A stretch of 51,517 nucleotides of DNA from Chara braunii. Its lineage: Eukaryota; Streptophyta; Charophyceae; Charales; Characeae. The DNA lies in assembly GCA_003427395.1 (NCBI GenBank), contig BFEA01001127.1, forward strand, positions 9,562-61,078, given 5' to 3'. Numbering within the stretch: the stretch's first letter is position 1; each line of letters starts with the position of its first letter. A program made the position numbers and the translations under genes. Shown piece by piece: positions 10,690-20,994 of this stretch. Below the pieces are notes generated by a model. The model saw nothing but the letters and a program-made list of their open reading frames with translations. It ran no database searches and was not told where the DNA came from.

Positions 10690-11400
10690 CAAGTGATGAC
10701 AATGTGTTTATGTCCAAACTTCTCCAAAGTGGCATGAAAAATGTTATGCGTCCCTCGAGACCGAGGTGGACTGGGAATCCTTGATCCCCCAAAACGAAAC
10801 GACATCATGCTGATAAAATGGCTATTCAAAACCGCATTGGAGTTTTCTGAACCTCATTGGGTCTCTCTTGCAGAGCACATCCTATTCCAAGAATGGAACC
10901 TCCGACACCAATCCGATGTTTGAACGTGCTTGATGCTCCACTCTTATTAGCATCCATTCATCAAGTCCCCCTTCTGGAAAGCTATAATCCAAGCATGGAA
11001 AACATTGCGCCCGGACGTGTGGGTGAAACCAGTAACAAAAACTGAAGTCCTCAGCCAACCCCTGTTTGAAAATCCACACATCCGTTCTCCATCCGGGGCT
11101 TGGAAGTGCAAACACCGCATCTAGTAACTTTGGAAGAAGATGGATTAAAAATGCGATACTTCAGATAGGGGATCTGTGGGATTATACGTGCAGCTCGTGA
11201 GAAACAATAGAAAAACTCATACTATATTTGGGTCAGCTTCACAACTTGGAGGATAAGAGACGCAAATTGATTGAGGTAATTCCTTGGTCATGGAAAGACT
11301 TGCGGGATTCTATGGCCACAGACCTCTCAGGTTCTTGTTATAAATCCATAGACCCAGAAGAGAGCTTCGAGTTATGAAAGTTGATAAAAGTCTAGGGGGA
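10690..11400 (+). pseudogene. LINE post-RT C-terminal region
   Basis: The frame at 10741 gives RDRGGLGILDPPKRNDIMLI, the conserved segment after the RT thumb in plant LINE polyproteins. Downstream short open pieces (WSLAEH-like, then SPFWKAIIQAWKTLRP, then SWKDLRDSMATDLSG) continue the typical C-terminus with several stops. No RNase H domain is evident. Confidence 0.6.
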
Positions 11401-11439
11401 TGGCGAACGCATCTCTCAAGGTTCGCAACTGATTACAAA

Positions 11440-11760
11440 TCGAAGCCACATTGCTAAGTCTGCCTTAAAATACCTTTGTGATATTCTTAACTACATATTC
11501 TCTTCTCCTTTTTGTGATAGGCTATAGTCAGACCAAACTGAAGCCACATTCTCCAAGTAGCTTGTTCAATAATAAGAATGTAATATCTATATATAGAAAA
11601 TCATATTTTCAGGTTTTTCTTTATGCGTGTAACTTCAAACTAAGCCAAATTGAAACCACATTGCTTAGTCTTTAATCCAAACCTCTTTCGGAAAGAAACA
11701 AGTAGTTGGATATGACCAAAGTCACATTACCTAACTCTTTAACCCTTTCAACAAGCATAT
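11440..11760 (+). repeat. Degenerate repeat (GAAGCCACATTGCTAAGTC)
   Basis: The phrase AA..GAAGCCACATT(G/C)..TAAGTC recurs at about 11440, 11530, 11648 and 11724, with variable AT-rich spacers of 75-120 bp. Probably tandem relics; no coding potential. Confidence 0.5.
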
Positions 11761-11817
11761 CACAATGAGGACCACAACCAGGCCTGACCAACTGTGCGTC
11801 CATTCAACTATCAACGA

Positions 11818-12095
11818 GATTTTTTCAACTCCGTTGCACCCGTTGAACGGGCACAAGACCCGAGTTGAATCCCCGTTGAATGATACAACGGGCGGTTTCC
11901 GTTGAACTCGGTTCAGCGGACCGCGCGCAACGGCCGCCGGGCACGCAGCGCCGGCGACGTGAACTAAAAAACAGGGGTTTGTCTCCGACCCCGTCCGTTG
12001 TATCCCCGTTGAACCCGTTGAACGCGTTGAACGGGAGTTGAATCCCCGTTGAATAGATTCAACTCCGTTGAATCCCCGTCGAACGGCTTCGTCGT
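11818..12095. repeat. Short-motif cluster of GTTGAA(C/T)CCC
   Basis: More than a dozen copies of CCGTTGAA, GTTGAACGGG or their complements are packed into about 280 bp, many in units of about 9-10 bp. The minus-strand frame across it (repeated VQRVQRG / FNGVESIQRGFN) is a by-product of the repeat. Confidence 0.7.
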
Positions 12096-12343
12096 TTGAC
12101 GGGTAAGCGAACAACGGGGGCTGCGCCCGCGGCTGTGGCCGCAATCGCCATGCGCTGGAGGTCCCCCTTGCTGTGATTTCCATGTCTGTGTGTGTGTGTG
12201 TGCGTGCCTGCTGCTTTGCATGGCTGTCTGTGTGCTTGTCGGTTGCGTGTGTGTGACCCGCAAGGGTACTTGTTGTTTGCAAGGCCCCGCAGGGCCAGTA
12301 CTTACCTGTGGCCGTGACTGTCAAGGTTGAAGGGGGGGTAGAC

Positions 12344-12560
12344 ANTCAAGTAGNGGGNGTAGGCCCNCNNNACTTAGAGNAGGGGGGAAACACTCGAGTA
12401 GCAGGTAGGACGGTACCACTAGAGTAGTGGTANGAGTGTCGTACTGAAGGCCGAGCAGAAGAAGACAAAAAGTTGGCATTTTTAGAGGCCCAGTAGCGGT
12501 AGGCTGTAGGTTAGAGGTAGNCCGGTACCAGTCCAAGTAGCCCGGGTCTAGGGNCTGTCC
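12344..12560. other. Low-quality sequence with ambiguity codes
   Basis: About ten isolated N characters in a GTAG-rich stretch, consistent with collapsed near-identical repeats. No gene can be called. Confidence 0.7.
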
Positions 12561-13144
12561 GGAGGATAGCAGAGCCTGCAATGATGTTTCCCTCCGAAAG
12601 GGAGGAGGTACCGGTTGCTGGGAGGCCGCTCGGCCTAGGAAGTCACCGCCCAGGAGGCCAGTAGGCCGCTATATCTCCAGGAAGAGCAAAGAGCTCTTCC
12701 TCATTTGCGGTGTGCAAGGATTGGCGACATGCTGCTGGAGCACAGCGCTGGAGGTACAGCGCTGCTTGGAGGGAGAAGGGACCGCTAGAGCTCAGCCTGG
12801 CTATGGCGAGCAGTCTAGCTTGAGGAGGAGGAAAAAGGGGCATGGTAGGAGAGTGTTGAGGCACTTACCTGGCTATGGTGGGCACCGTCTTCATCACCTT
12901 GTTGGGCGCTGCATCCAGAAGGCCCCAGTTGGGGTAGCGCTACAGCAAGGAAGCTCAAGGCAGAGTCAGGCATGTCGAACCAGTCAGCAGCGGCATAGCT
13001 GCTCTTGGGTTGTCCTTTGGACATCGGCAGCACCATAGCTGCTTTGGGTTGTGTTTTGTACAGGAGGGCAGGGCCCTTATCAGTCCGCCATGGCTTGTGC
13101 ATGAGAGGGAAGGCTGAAATAGGGAAGCGATAGCTATGGTGGGC
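12561..13144. other. Unassigned GC-rich spacer with small inverted repeats
   Basis: Contains CCTCCGAAAGGGAGG and GAAGAGCAAAGAGCTCTTCC. Phrases such as AGCGCTGGAGGTACAGCGCTG and TAGCTATGGTGGG recall the LTR interior near 30840-30920. No supported gene. Confidence 0.35.

Positions 13145-13184
<40 letters not shown>
13145..13184. repeat. (TTG)n microsatellite
   Basis: Thirteen uninterrupted TTG units. Confidence 0.97.
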
Positions 13185-13310
13185 GGAGTTGAGTCAGCAG
13201 TAAGAGGGAACTTCGGATATTGATTCTGGACCTTTCTGGTTCATCCATTCATTGTTATTATTATTATTGAGAGAAGAATAAGATTGGTGAAGTGAAGGAG
13301 GAGGAGGAGG

Positions 13311-13578
13311 NNNNNNNNNNNNNNNNNNNNNNNNNNNNNNNNNNNNNNNNNNNNNNNNNNNNNNNNNNNNNNNNNNNNNNNNNNNNNNNNNNNNNNNNNN
13401 NNNNNNNNNNNNNNNNNNNNNNNNNNNNNNNNNNNNNNNNNNNNNNNNNNNNNNNNNNNNNNNNNNNNNNNNNNNNNNNNNNNNNNNNNNNNNNNNNNNN
13501 NNNNNNNNNNNNNNNNNNNNNNNNNNNNNNNNNNNNNNNNNNNNNNNNNNNNNNNNNNNNNNNNNNNNNNNNNNNNNN
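13311..13578. other. Assembly gap (268 N)
   Basis: A run of N between a GGA-rich stretch and a 37-bp sequence that duplicates a locus about 10.6 kb downstream. Confidence 0.99.
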
Positions 13579-13615
13579 CAATTCTTGTATTTTCTGAGTT
13601 AAGTTTATTTTACTT
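13579..13615 (+). other. False 37-bp duplication of 24214-24250
   Basis: Identical over all 37 bases to 24214-24250 and abutting an adapter. It is the other end of a circularised mate-pair fragment, not local genomic sequence. Confidence 0.9.
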
Positions 13616-13648
13616 CTGTCTCTTATACACATCTAGATGTGTATAAGA

Positions 13649-13653
<5 letters not shown>
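13616..13653. other. Nextera mate-pair junction adapter (two Tn5 mosaic ends)
   Basis: A perfect 38-bp inverted repeat made of the 19-bp Tn5 mosaic end CTGTCTCTTATACACATCT joined tail to tail to its complement. This is the known junction sequence of Nextera mate-pair libraries and does not belong to the organism. The short minus-strand peptides reading through it (LLYTSR / MCIRDR-like) are typical adapter translations. Confidence 0.98.

Positions 13654-13698
<45 letters not shown>
13653..13698. repeat. (CA)n microsatellite
   Basis: About 23 CA units immediately after the adapter. Confidence 0.95.
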
Positions 13699-13699
<1 letters not shown>

Positions 13700-13700
<1 letters not shown>

Positions 13701-14200
13701 GAATAACCGCATAAAAGAACATGAAACTACAATGAAAACAAAGAAGTCATGAAATGTCATACAAAAGTCATGGCGAAGAGGAGTCCAATATGAAATACAT
13801 CTCACATGGTACAATGTGTCGTCGACACTCGCGCCGAGTCGCACAGGGCCGTACACCGATGGGATGCAGCCTACACCGCTAACTAACGAAGCTGAAAATA
13901 AAACCCTAACAAACATCTACGTAAAGCAACAAGTTAGAATGAAGTCCAACCTCTAACAAAAACCCAATAACTAAAAAACAATATGAAAATTCCGTACATA
14001 AACCGAAAAACGAAACAAACAAACACTGTCGACGACACTACCCAGTCTACCTGCATGCTGAAGTCCAAGAACTGGTCCGAAGTCCCTAAAACCGAACTAT
14101 ATGTACATCATCCTAAACAATATACAAAAACATCAGAACACTAAGCACAAACAACATAAAGGCGTCGTCGAAGCACTGGAAGGGGAACGAAGCTGTCAAT
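13700..14200. other. AT-rich spacer
   Basis: A-rich plus strand with no domain-bearing frame. It lies downstream of the disordered-protein ORF on the minus strand and could hold its 3' flank. Confidence 0.4.
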
Positions 14201-14201
14201 A

Positions 14202-16713
14202 CTACCGACTTCCCTTCCCCTTACCACTGCCTCTCTGCCTCGCCCCACTCATGTTGCGTGTCGACGAAACACTCCCTCGCCCCAGCGCTGTCGCAACGGA
14301 TGACCCTCGCCCCCTCCGACTCCTCGTCTCCCGCCACCCTGGAGGGGACGGGTCGTCTACGTCATCATGTCCTCTACGAGAGCCATGTCGTCTACGGGAA
14401 CCATGCCGCGGTGGAGGGGAGGGCTCCTCGTCGTCGTCGTGGTAGCTGTCATCATCCCCGCTATCGCTCTCCTCCTCCTCACGCTCCTCGTCGTCCCTGT
14501 ACTCGTCACCCTCATGTGGGGCCTCCTCACGTGCAGGCTCCGTCTCGGGATCGTCCTCCACCACGGTCACATGGGCAGCCCCCGTCCTCACCCGAACGAG
14601 CCTAGCACTCACCTGAGTCACCTCTGCGACTGTCTTCTCACGACGAGAACCGCGTGGCATCTCCAACCCCTCGTCTCCAGAAGACTCCTCCAACGTGGCA
14701 TCCCCCGTGGCAGGCATCATCTGAGGCATGGAACTCGTACGAGCGACTCCGCTCCTGCGCGATGTCTGCTCACGCACAGCACGTGCTGCTGCTGCCAAAG
14801 CGGCCTGCAAGGTACACCCGGCCTGTCCAACCCCGCGAACATCTCGCGGCTGAGATACTGCCGCCATGACCTCCCTCGGCGCACCCCTCCCGGTGTTAGC
14901 CCCACCCAAACCTGGCTGCTGTCATGCAGTGTGCACTGTGACCCGACGTACGGACTCCAGGTCGATATCCGTCCTCCCGAATAGCGACGCGTCAAGAGGG
15001 AGGCTCCCTACGGCCGTCGTGTCATGAACCCTGGGTCTGGTGGGCGTGGATGGTGAACGGGGGGGCTGACCGACTGGTGTCGAGGGGGAATCGCTGTGAC
15101 GTGATCTCGAAGGAGGAGGAGGCATAAGTGGTCTGCTAGGGTCGGTGTCCTCTCGCCGCGTCACGTCATGCACAACAGCCCGTGTGAGCTCCGCGAAATC
15201 CAATGGGCGAGCTGTATCCTGAGGAGCTCGCCGCCCAGTAACCGTTGTATGAAGAACTGCCTCAAATCCTAAATCTACGACTATGACCGGTGGTACGTGA
15301 ACAAATGCCTCCTCCCCAGAACCTGACCCCTGCACACACGGTCGAACTGGCCGCATCGTCGTCGTCATCTGCAAGCCCGTGAACGGTACCAACGAACTAC
15401 TACCTCCGTGGATATCCGCAGGGGGTGCATCCTCACGCTCCTCCTATGGATGGTCTACTACCTCCTCGCACCCCTGCTGAAGCGAGTCTGTCTCTCTCCC
15501 GGAGTGTCCTGCAAATGCCTGCTCGATCTCCTGTGTGGAGTACCCAGCGGCCGCTAGGGCACGCGCCACATCCTCTCTCTCTGCGTGAGCAGGGGTAGGC
15601 GGATCCCCCAAAGACATGTCCATGAAATCCCCCATCCCCATCCCTGACGCCCCCCTCTGTCCTGATGGCGACGCCCCCAGTGCCCTCCTCGTGCCCGGGG
15701 TCAAACCCGCTAGTGCGGGACCCATCTCGTCATCAACGAAACGCTGGACGATCGGGTCAAGGTGGGCGCCTCCCTCTCCTGTACCATGGGCGACGTCCTC
15801 CCCTACCACACCCTCCTCTCCCCCAACCAACGCAGCAGCATCTGCCCTCACCACATCCTCCTCCATCTCAACCTGGGCAGCACCATCATCTACCCCAGCC
15901 ACGCTCTCATCTACCCCTGCCACAGCCTCCTCTCCCTCATCGTCCCGCCTCCTGCATCCTCACCACATCGTCCTCTCTCTCAACCTCCGATGGCAGGACG
16001 CCCTCCTCTCTCTGGACGTGCGCACCATCATCTACCTCCATCACGCCCCCCACTACTCCAGCTACCTCCTCCTCCATAGCCCGAATACCCTCAACTTCGC
16101 CCGCTCCGGCGGCTCCGTGCTCCTCCGCTCGTCTCTCCCTCTCCTCCATCGGTGGTGCCCCGCTATGAACACCCATCTCCCCCAAGTCGCTCGATGCACC
16201 TGGGTCCAAAATGAGATGATGGGCTATGCTAAACAATGATCCATGCCCGCGGCTGCGCAACGAGGATCCCAAGTCCTCCCTCCCAACCGGTGCAGGTGAG
16301 CGCTCGTCATGCCGAACGGGAGCGGGCGGAGTGGATGCTGGGAATCCTGGGATAGAATGATGCGAAAGAGGTGACAGGGACGAGGGTCCGGAATGCATAG
16401 CGGGAATACTCGTCTGCTCTCGAGTGGTCGTGGGAGCAGGCGTCTGCTCTTGCGCGGTCGACAAAACAGTCGTCCGCTCCCGCACTGTCGTGGCAGGACC
16501 CGGCTCCTCACTCGCAGTCATGGGAGCAAGCGTCTCCTCCCGCAAGGTCGTGCAAGGACGTGTATCCTCCCGCGCGGGAGTGGGTGATCTCTCCTCCGTG
16601 CCCGCGAAAGATCCCCAAAACTCCTCGCCCCCCATCATATCCATATCTCGCTGGTTTGCCGCCCTCCGCGCGGTGTGCGTCCTCTCGTCACGCACGTCGC
16701 CCCCCTTGTGCAA
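14202..16713 (-). pseudogene. Long broken ORF for a low-complexity, charged protein
   Basis: Minus-strand frames at 16713-15937 (258 codons), 15923-15444, 15392-14922 and 14909-14202 run head to tail. The last three share one frame and are split only by single stops at 15444-15446 and 14922-14924; the first needs a frameshift near 15930. The composition is consistent throughout: Glu/Asp/Arg/Pro/Ser/Thr-rich, an acidic block (EREEEESDSGDDDSYHDDDEE), and a basic Gly/Arg/Ser tail (RGSGKGKGSR) at the C-terminus. A UBA-like DVARALAAAGYSTQEIEQAF stretch lies near 15510. I do not recognise the family. It could be a dead transposon accessory protein or a multi-exon gene tail. GC content is well above that of its neighbours. 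Confidence 0.5.
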
Positions 16714-16964
16714 CTCATCAATCTCACGCGGGAGTCGTCCGCTGCTTTCGACTCCCTCTCGTCCGCAGAGTCATTGTCCCTGGGGTATGGGCGGAAGATA
16801 GTTGCACGAGCACCGAAAACAGACTCAACAGGGGGCGACGCAGAAGACCCAATGGGATTGCGCGCAATGAGGGCAGCCTGCTCCCCTATCGGCCTGTTGC
16901 GGAGCTCAAATGGGCGGGGCTTACCGCAATCTTCTTTAAAAAGGTACTTGCCCAGAGGGCCGGA

Positions 16965-17046
16965 GGGACTTGATCCCTATACCTTCAATGTATCAATCCG
17001 CACCTGTACCCACTGGCTAGCCCCTAGTCCGGTTAGAATGGGGGCA
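16965..17046 (-). repeat. tRNA-like SINE head
   Basis: On the minus strand TAGCCAGTGGGTACAGG (box A-like) is followed 42 bases later by GGGATCAAGTCCC (box B-like), the same spacing as in a tRNA gene. The arms do not fold into a full cloverleaf, and the acceptor stem is only partly complementary. A tRNA-derived SINE or pseudo-tRNA is more likely than a working tRNA. Confidence 0.5.
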
Positions 17047-17049
17047 GCC

Positions 17050-17680
17050 TCGCAATAAGTAGAGTACAGGGCCGATTCTGTTGGTGTAGCAGGCCTACGG
17101 CCTTTACTGTCTAGGTCGGTGGCTAGTACGACCCTCTTGGCTGCCCTTGCCATAGGGTCTTGGCGTATATCAATTCTACAATCTACTCCCGATTTTATGG
17201 CGGAGTACATCGCTATTTTTCCATATCCCGCCGTACTTAATGCTCAGTCATAATATAATTTATTTTCTAACTAAGTACGTTGTCATTGTTGTCCGTGCTT
17301 CACTCCGACCGTCACGGCTGAGGGGTTTTGATTTCCACTAACCCTTACCTGCCTACCGTACGTGCTGTGTCAATACCTGCGGTCATAAGACGGCCTCAGC
17401 CTCAGTGGTCGAGGAATCTGTCTCACGATATGGCGTCAAAATCTCACTTTTCACTCCAGACCGTCTTTTGTCACGGTAACTGGTGTCAATACTGTATCGT
17501 ATGCAAAATCATGAGCAAATACCCTTCTAAGGATGTTTGCTCCGACAACGCTACGACGCTTACCATGCCATTTGCACAACACTAAGAGGCGACAAAAGTT
17601 GCTTCGCTTGTAGTCGCTGAGGCTCCTCTTCAATCAAACTATGCACACGAAGACATGAGTTATACTAAATACTCAGTAAG
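17050..17680. other. Spacer without recognisable gene
   Basis: Minus-strand frames of 60-77 codons occur, but none shows a domain. It borders the mitochondrial atp1 fragment and may contain more organelle-derived sequence that I cannot identify. Confidence 0.35.
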
Positions 17681-17687
17681 TTATACA

Positions 17688-17796
17688 CCACTTTTGTTAG
17701 TCTCGTGCCTCAGTTTAATAAATATTGAGTGGCAGCATCAAGATCTGAGCCAAATTGAGCAAAATCAACTACTTCACGATATTGTGCAAGTTCTAG
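17688..17796 (-). pseudogene. atp1: Mitochondrial atp1 fragment in nuclear-style DNA
   Basis: Reading down from 17796, the minus strand gives [20 protein letters not shown] and then AATQYLLN, a stop, and GTRLTKV. This is the conserved C-terminal part of ATP synthase F1 subunit alpha. The [18 protein letters not shown] and LLNRGARLTEV wording is that of the mitochondrial protein; the plastid atpA version differs (LAQFAE, ASDLDQAT). A TGA at 17712-17710 replaces the usual Arg codon, and similarity ends on both sides, so it is a dead fragment transferred from the mitochondrion or one of its copies. Confidence 0.8.
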
Positions 17797-18019
17797 AGGT
17801 ACATGTAGGAGTTAATAAAATCAAATAAGTTTTTTCCTCTTGAAGAGCAGACGCTTCGCATCTGAATCCCACGGGCTCGTCAACAAAGTTGCTCCGTCCA
17901 AGAAATCACAGGAAACATTTCTTTCGCAAACTCGTTTTGTAATACAATCTCACAAAGGTTCCACTGTACACCAACTCATCAGTGCTTTGGTTCCATTGAT
18001 TTCATTCTACCGATTAGGC

Positions 18020-18360
18020 GAGGGTACGGTGTCTTTCTTTCTTTTTCTTTTTTTGTTTGTTTCTTTTCTCTAATCTAAAAAGGCGTTGTCGTACCAAACT
18101 TGAATACCCTTACAAGGGTATTTGGTGTGCATTTTGCAAGTCACGTTGGTGCGGCCTCGTTCGAATTTGACGGCGCGCTCGTGAATGAGAGTTGAGCCCT
18201 CGCCCGGGCAAACGGCGCGCTTGGGGTATTGATGACGAGGCGTAACCATGCTCGGCCTAGCAGGGCGTGGCGTCGCAGGCCAGCGGGACATGCGGCCCCT
18301 AGTCCCCTTATTTTTCTGTGTTCCCCCGCGTTCATATTTATTTTATTATTATCTAGGTTA
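18020..18360. other. Spacer with a short hairpin
   Basis: Contains AATACCCTTACAAGGGTATT near 18103-18122, and otherwise no recognisable feature. Confidence 0.4.
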
Positions 18361-18399
18361 CCTGATCGGACGTCCGGGACCCCCTTGACTGTTCGGGAT

Positions 18400-18423
18400 G
18401 TCCGACCAGACGTCTGGTCGGAC
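18400..18423. repeat. Perfect 24-bp palindrome
   Basis: GTCCGACCAGAC followed directly by its reverse complement GTCTGGTCGGAC, in a stretch rich in GTCCGACC and TCCGGAC. Confidence 0.95.
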
Positions 18424-18473
18424 GTTGGACCGGACAGGGTATGTCCGACCTACCGCAAAAAAAAAAAAAAAAA

Positions 18474-18705
18474 TCGTGTGGCTTTCACCTTGCATAAGGT
18501 GTATGCCACCAAATTTTTCGCTCATTTGGGCAAGTAGAATAAACAATAAAAATCTTCAAAGATTTTAATCCCCACCGATACCCCTCCTATCCCCACCAAA
18601 ACCCCTCGTACCCCCCCCCCCCCCCCCCCCCCCAAACCACCCCCCCACCGAAAGACCGATCTTTTATCTTGCCACCGTACGCCACTTGATCTTATCACCC
18701 TTCAA

Positions 18706-18742
<37 letters not shown>

Positions 18743-18937
18743 NAAAAAGAAAAAAAAAAAGAAACAAATCATGTGGCTTTCACCTTGCATAAGGTGTATG
18801 CCACCAAATTTTTGGCTCATTTGGGCCAGTACAATAAATAATAAAAATTAAAAAATCTTCAAAGATTCTAATCCCCACCTATACCCCTCCCATCCCCACC
18901 AAAACCCCTCGTCCCCTCGTCCCCCCCCCCCCCCCCC
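18474..18937 (+). repeat. Direct duplication ending in poly-C tracts
   Basis: Units 18474-18633 and 18769-18937 both begin TC(G/A)TGTGGCTTTCACC, contain the hairpins CACCTTGCATAAGGTG and AATCTTCAAAGATT, and end in ACCCCTCGT plus a C tract (23 C at 18611-18633, 17 C at 18921-18937). A (CT)n tract (18708-18742) lies between them. The C/G tracts could form i-motif or G-quadruplex structures. Confidence 0.85.
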
Positions 18938-19060
18938 AACCCCAAATACCACCCTATCACCAAATGCTCATAAAAATCTGAAAATTTTTGTGGGGGGTCT
19001 CTAGGGCACGCGCAACACTGTCAATTTTTTTTTTTTTTAATATTATTTAGTGCCAAAAAG

Positions 19061-19086
19061 CCGTCGTCCGAAAATCCGGACGACGG
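19061..19086. repeat. Perfect 10-bp-stem hairpin
   Basis: CCGTCGTCCG, a six-base loop AAAATC, then CGGACGACGG. It is flanked upstream by a T tract (about 19025-19038). A Pol III terminator role is possible but unsupported. Confidence 0.9.
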
Positions 19087-19802
19087 GGGTATAGAACGTA
19101 TGGGGGAGACATTCGGTCTCCGGACCATTGATAACCTAGATTATTATTATTTTTCTTACTTTCATTTTTACAAATGTCTTTCACCCGGCGACCGGTTCCG
19201 AGACCGACGTCAGACCCTACGGGCTTGGCTCGGCTACTACTTTGCCGGACACGGGTGTCCATTACGGCAGTCAAGGACCTTGATCACGCGCCTCTTTCGA
19301 CGGGCCCGCTCGGTCTCCGACGTGTCCTGGATGCTGGCAAAATTCCTCTGTCAGCCCGTCTTGATACTCGGACCGGGGAGTTCACCGTGCATGCGAGCCG
19401 GTGGGTAATTAGCCCACAAAGCGGAAGGAAACCTCGGTGGCGGGGGTCGCTGGGGGCGCACCATCCTCCAATCACGGTTTGCTGTGACATGTTTGAGTGT
19501 GAGCATGCCCGCTAGGACACGTAAGGTGATGAACTATGCCTGAGCTGGGCGGGGCCAGGGGGTGCCAGTCAGAGGCTGCCGCAATGTTGGTTGTTCGACA
19601 AGTTGTCCCTGGGCCAGCAACGGATTCACATGGAGCCCTTCCTCCACTTCGGCTTTCAAAGTTCTCATTTGAATATTTGCTACTACCGCCAAGATCTGCA
19701 CCAGGACCTGCGGGGTGGTGGAAGCCTAGGCAGCCATGGCCAGGGGATACACCGCCCGTTAACCTCAGCATGCTGTGAAAAGTGAGAGGGTTGGGTGTGA
19801 GC

Positions 19803-19995
19803 AGGCCTGTGGGACCAGCTCCTGTGAACCTAGCTCAAACTGGTACACCCGCGGATTGTGCGAGACAGGCTTGTGGGACCAGCACCTGAGGACCTAGCTC
19901 ATACTGGTACACTCGCGGATTGTGAAAAATAGGCCTATGGAAACAGCCGCAGGCGAGCCTAGCTCATTTGATAAACCTGCGAACTGTTGAAGTAC
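19803..19995 (+). repeat. Three tandem tRNA-like modules (64-65 bp period)
   Basis: Each module carries AGGC(C/T)T(G/A)TGG, then CCTAGCTCAnACTGGTACAC(C/T)CGCGGATTGTG or a diverged version. The TAGCTCA starts lie at 19831, 19895 and 19960. TAGCTCAAACTGG is a good match to a Pol III box A, and the following CGCGGATTGT resembles the anticodon-arm region of a tRNA. Only the last module is followed by a box B-like GAGTACGAGCTCC. I read this as a tandem array of truncated tRNA-derived SINE heads. Confidence 0.55.
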
Positions 19996-20194
19996 AAACC
20001 TGAGTACGAGCTCCGCTGAAAGCAAATGAGTAAAACGCTACGATTCTGATTTTTCCTAGGCCGGCTGGTGCCCTTGGCTTTGTCTTTCCGCCTACGGAAG
20101 TTCGTTGGGACTGACATTGCCTGGCCCAACTCATTCGATACGACCATGAACTGGAGAAATGCAGGCTCGAGTTTGATCCCACTGGGCTCAGGTT

Positions 20195-20275
20195 GTGCCT
20201 TGGCACCATGGGCCTCGCTCAGCTGGTACACCCTCGAACCATTAAAATACAGGTTTCTGAGCTTGAATCTTATTG
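20195..20275 (+). repeat. tRNA-like SINE head
   Basis: TCGCTCAGCTGGTACACCCTCG (box A-like, related to the modules at 19831-19960) is followed by GAGCTTGAATCTTA (box B-like) at tRNA-like distance. Confidence 0.5.
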
Positions 20276-20279
20276 CGCC

Positions 20280-20990
20280 CAGGCCAAGGGTTGAGTACGG
20301 TTTTTCTGCTTCTTGTTTTGTTTTGACGAGTGAACGAACCAAGTGGTAGATTAGGGCCACATTCATCCGATTTTTTTGGTGGGTTGGGAGCTTTGGTAGG
20401 GCCTGCCTCATTGGTAGAAGTCAGGAGTCACAAGAACGCGAGTTATGACTGTGCGCCATAGTAGAGTCTAGTTCTTGGAATACGGACCGTGTGTGGAGAG
20501 CTGCGCTAGGAGCAACGCTAAACGAAGAAGAGCATGATCGGGTTGACAACAACAGAAAACGAAGAAAAAGAAGAGCATGGCGAAGAGAAGAGGGGAAGAG
20601 GGAGGGAAAAAGTGATTCTTGCTCGTTCCTTGAGGGAAAGGAGCGGGGGAAGATGCTAGCATAGGGTTTTTGGCCATGACGACCCCGAATCTACTCTCAG
20701 ATTAACATGAAAATTAGTGGGAGATAGAAGAGAAATGAGGTGCGCGGAGGTGTCGGGAAGGCCATAGGAAGGGAGCAAAAGTTCGTGTATCTCAGTCTCT
20801 TATTGACCATTTTAAGAGAACAAAGATGCTAATCGGGGGTTTCGAGGCGCTCCAGACAAGATGGCGTCGTCAGATTCCTGTTTAAGGCAACAGGTTTGTC
20901 GGTACAAGCTGCACGGGCTGCGCTCCACGGGCTGCGCTGCTGCAATAGGAGTTTTGGAGAGTGACAATATATTTTTCCAAATTCCAGCGA
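20280..20990. other. Spacer without recognisable gene
   Basis: Purine-rich plus strand (GAAGAAGAGCATGGCGAAGAG-type). Minus-strand frames here are shadows of purine runs. Confidence 0.4.
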
Positions 20991-20994
20991 AAGA

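Larger units (their letters stand above)
6361..11400 (+). mobile_element. Decayed LINE (non-LTR retrotransposon, APE-type endonuclease)
   Basis: In order on the plus strand the stretch shows a zinc-knuckle ORF1 (6361-7422), the C-terminal part of an apurinic-type endonuclease (about 8652-8975), a reverse transcriptase (about 9299-10680), and the post-RT region beginning GGLGILDPPKRN (from about 10741). This is the standard plant L1-like order. Every domain is broken by stops and frame changes, so the element is long dead. Neither a 5' end nor a poly(A) tail with target-site duplication could be fixed; similarity to LINE proteins fades near 11400. Copies of this kind normally integrate by target-primed reverse transcription. 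Confidence 0.85.

Noticed and set aside
13264-13632. ORF across the N gap and adapter
   Set aside because: It consists of undetermined bases plus a translated sequencing adapter.
13616-13653. Tn5-like transposon end as a biological insertion
   Set aside because: Two mosaic ends joined tail to tail, flanked by sequence from 10.6 kb away, is the library adapter, not a transposon.
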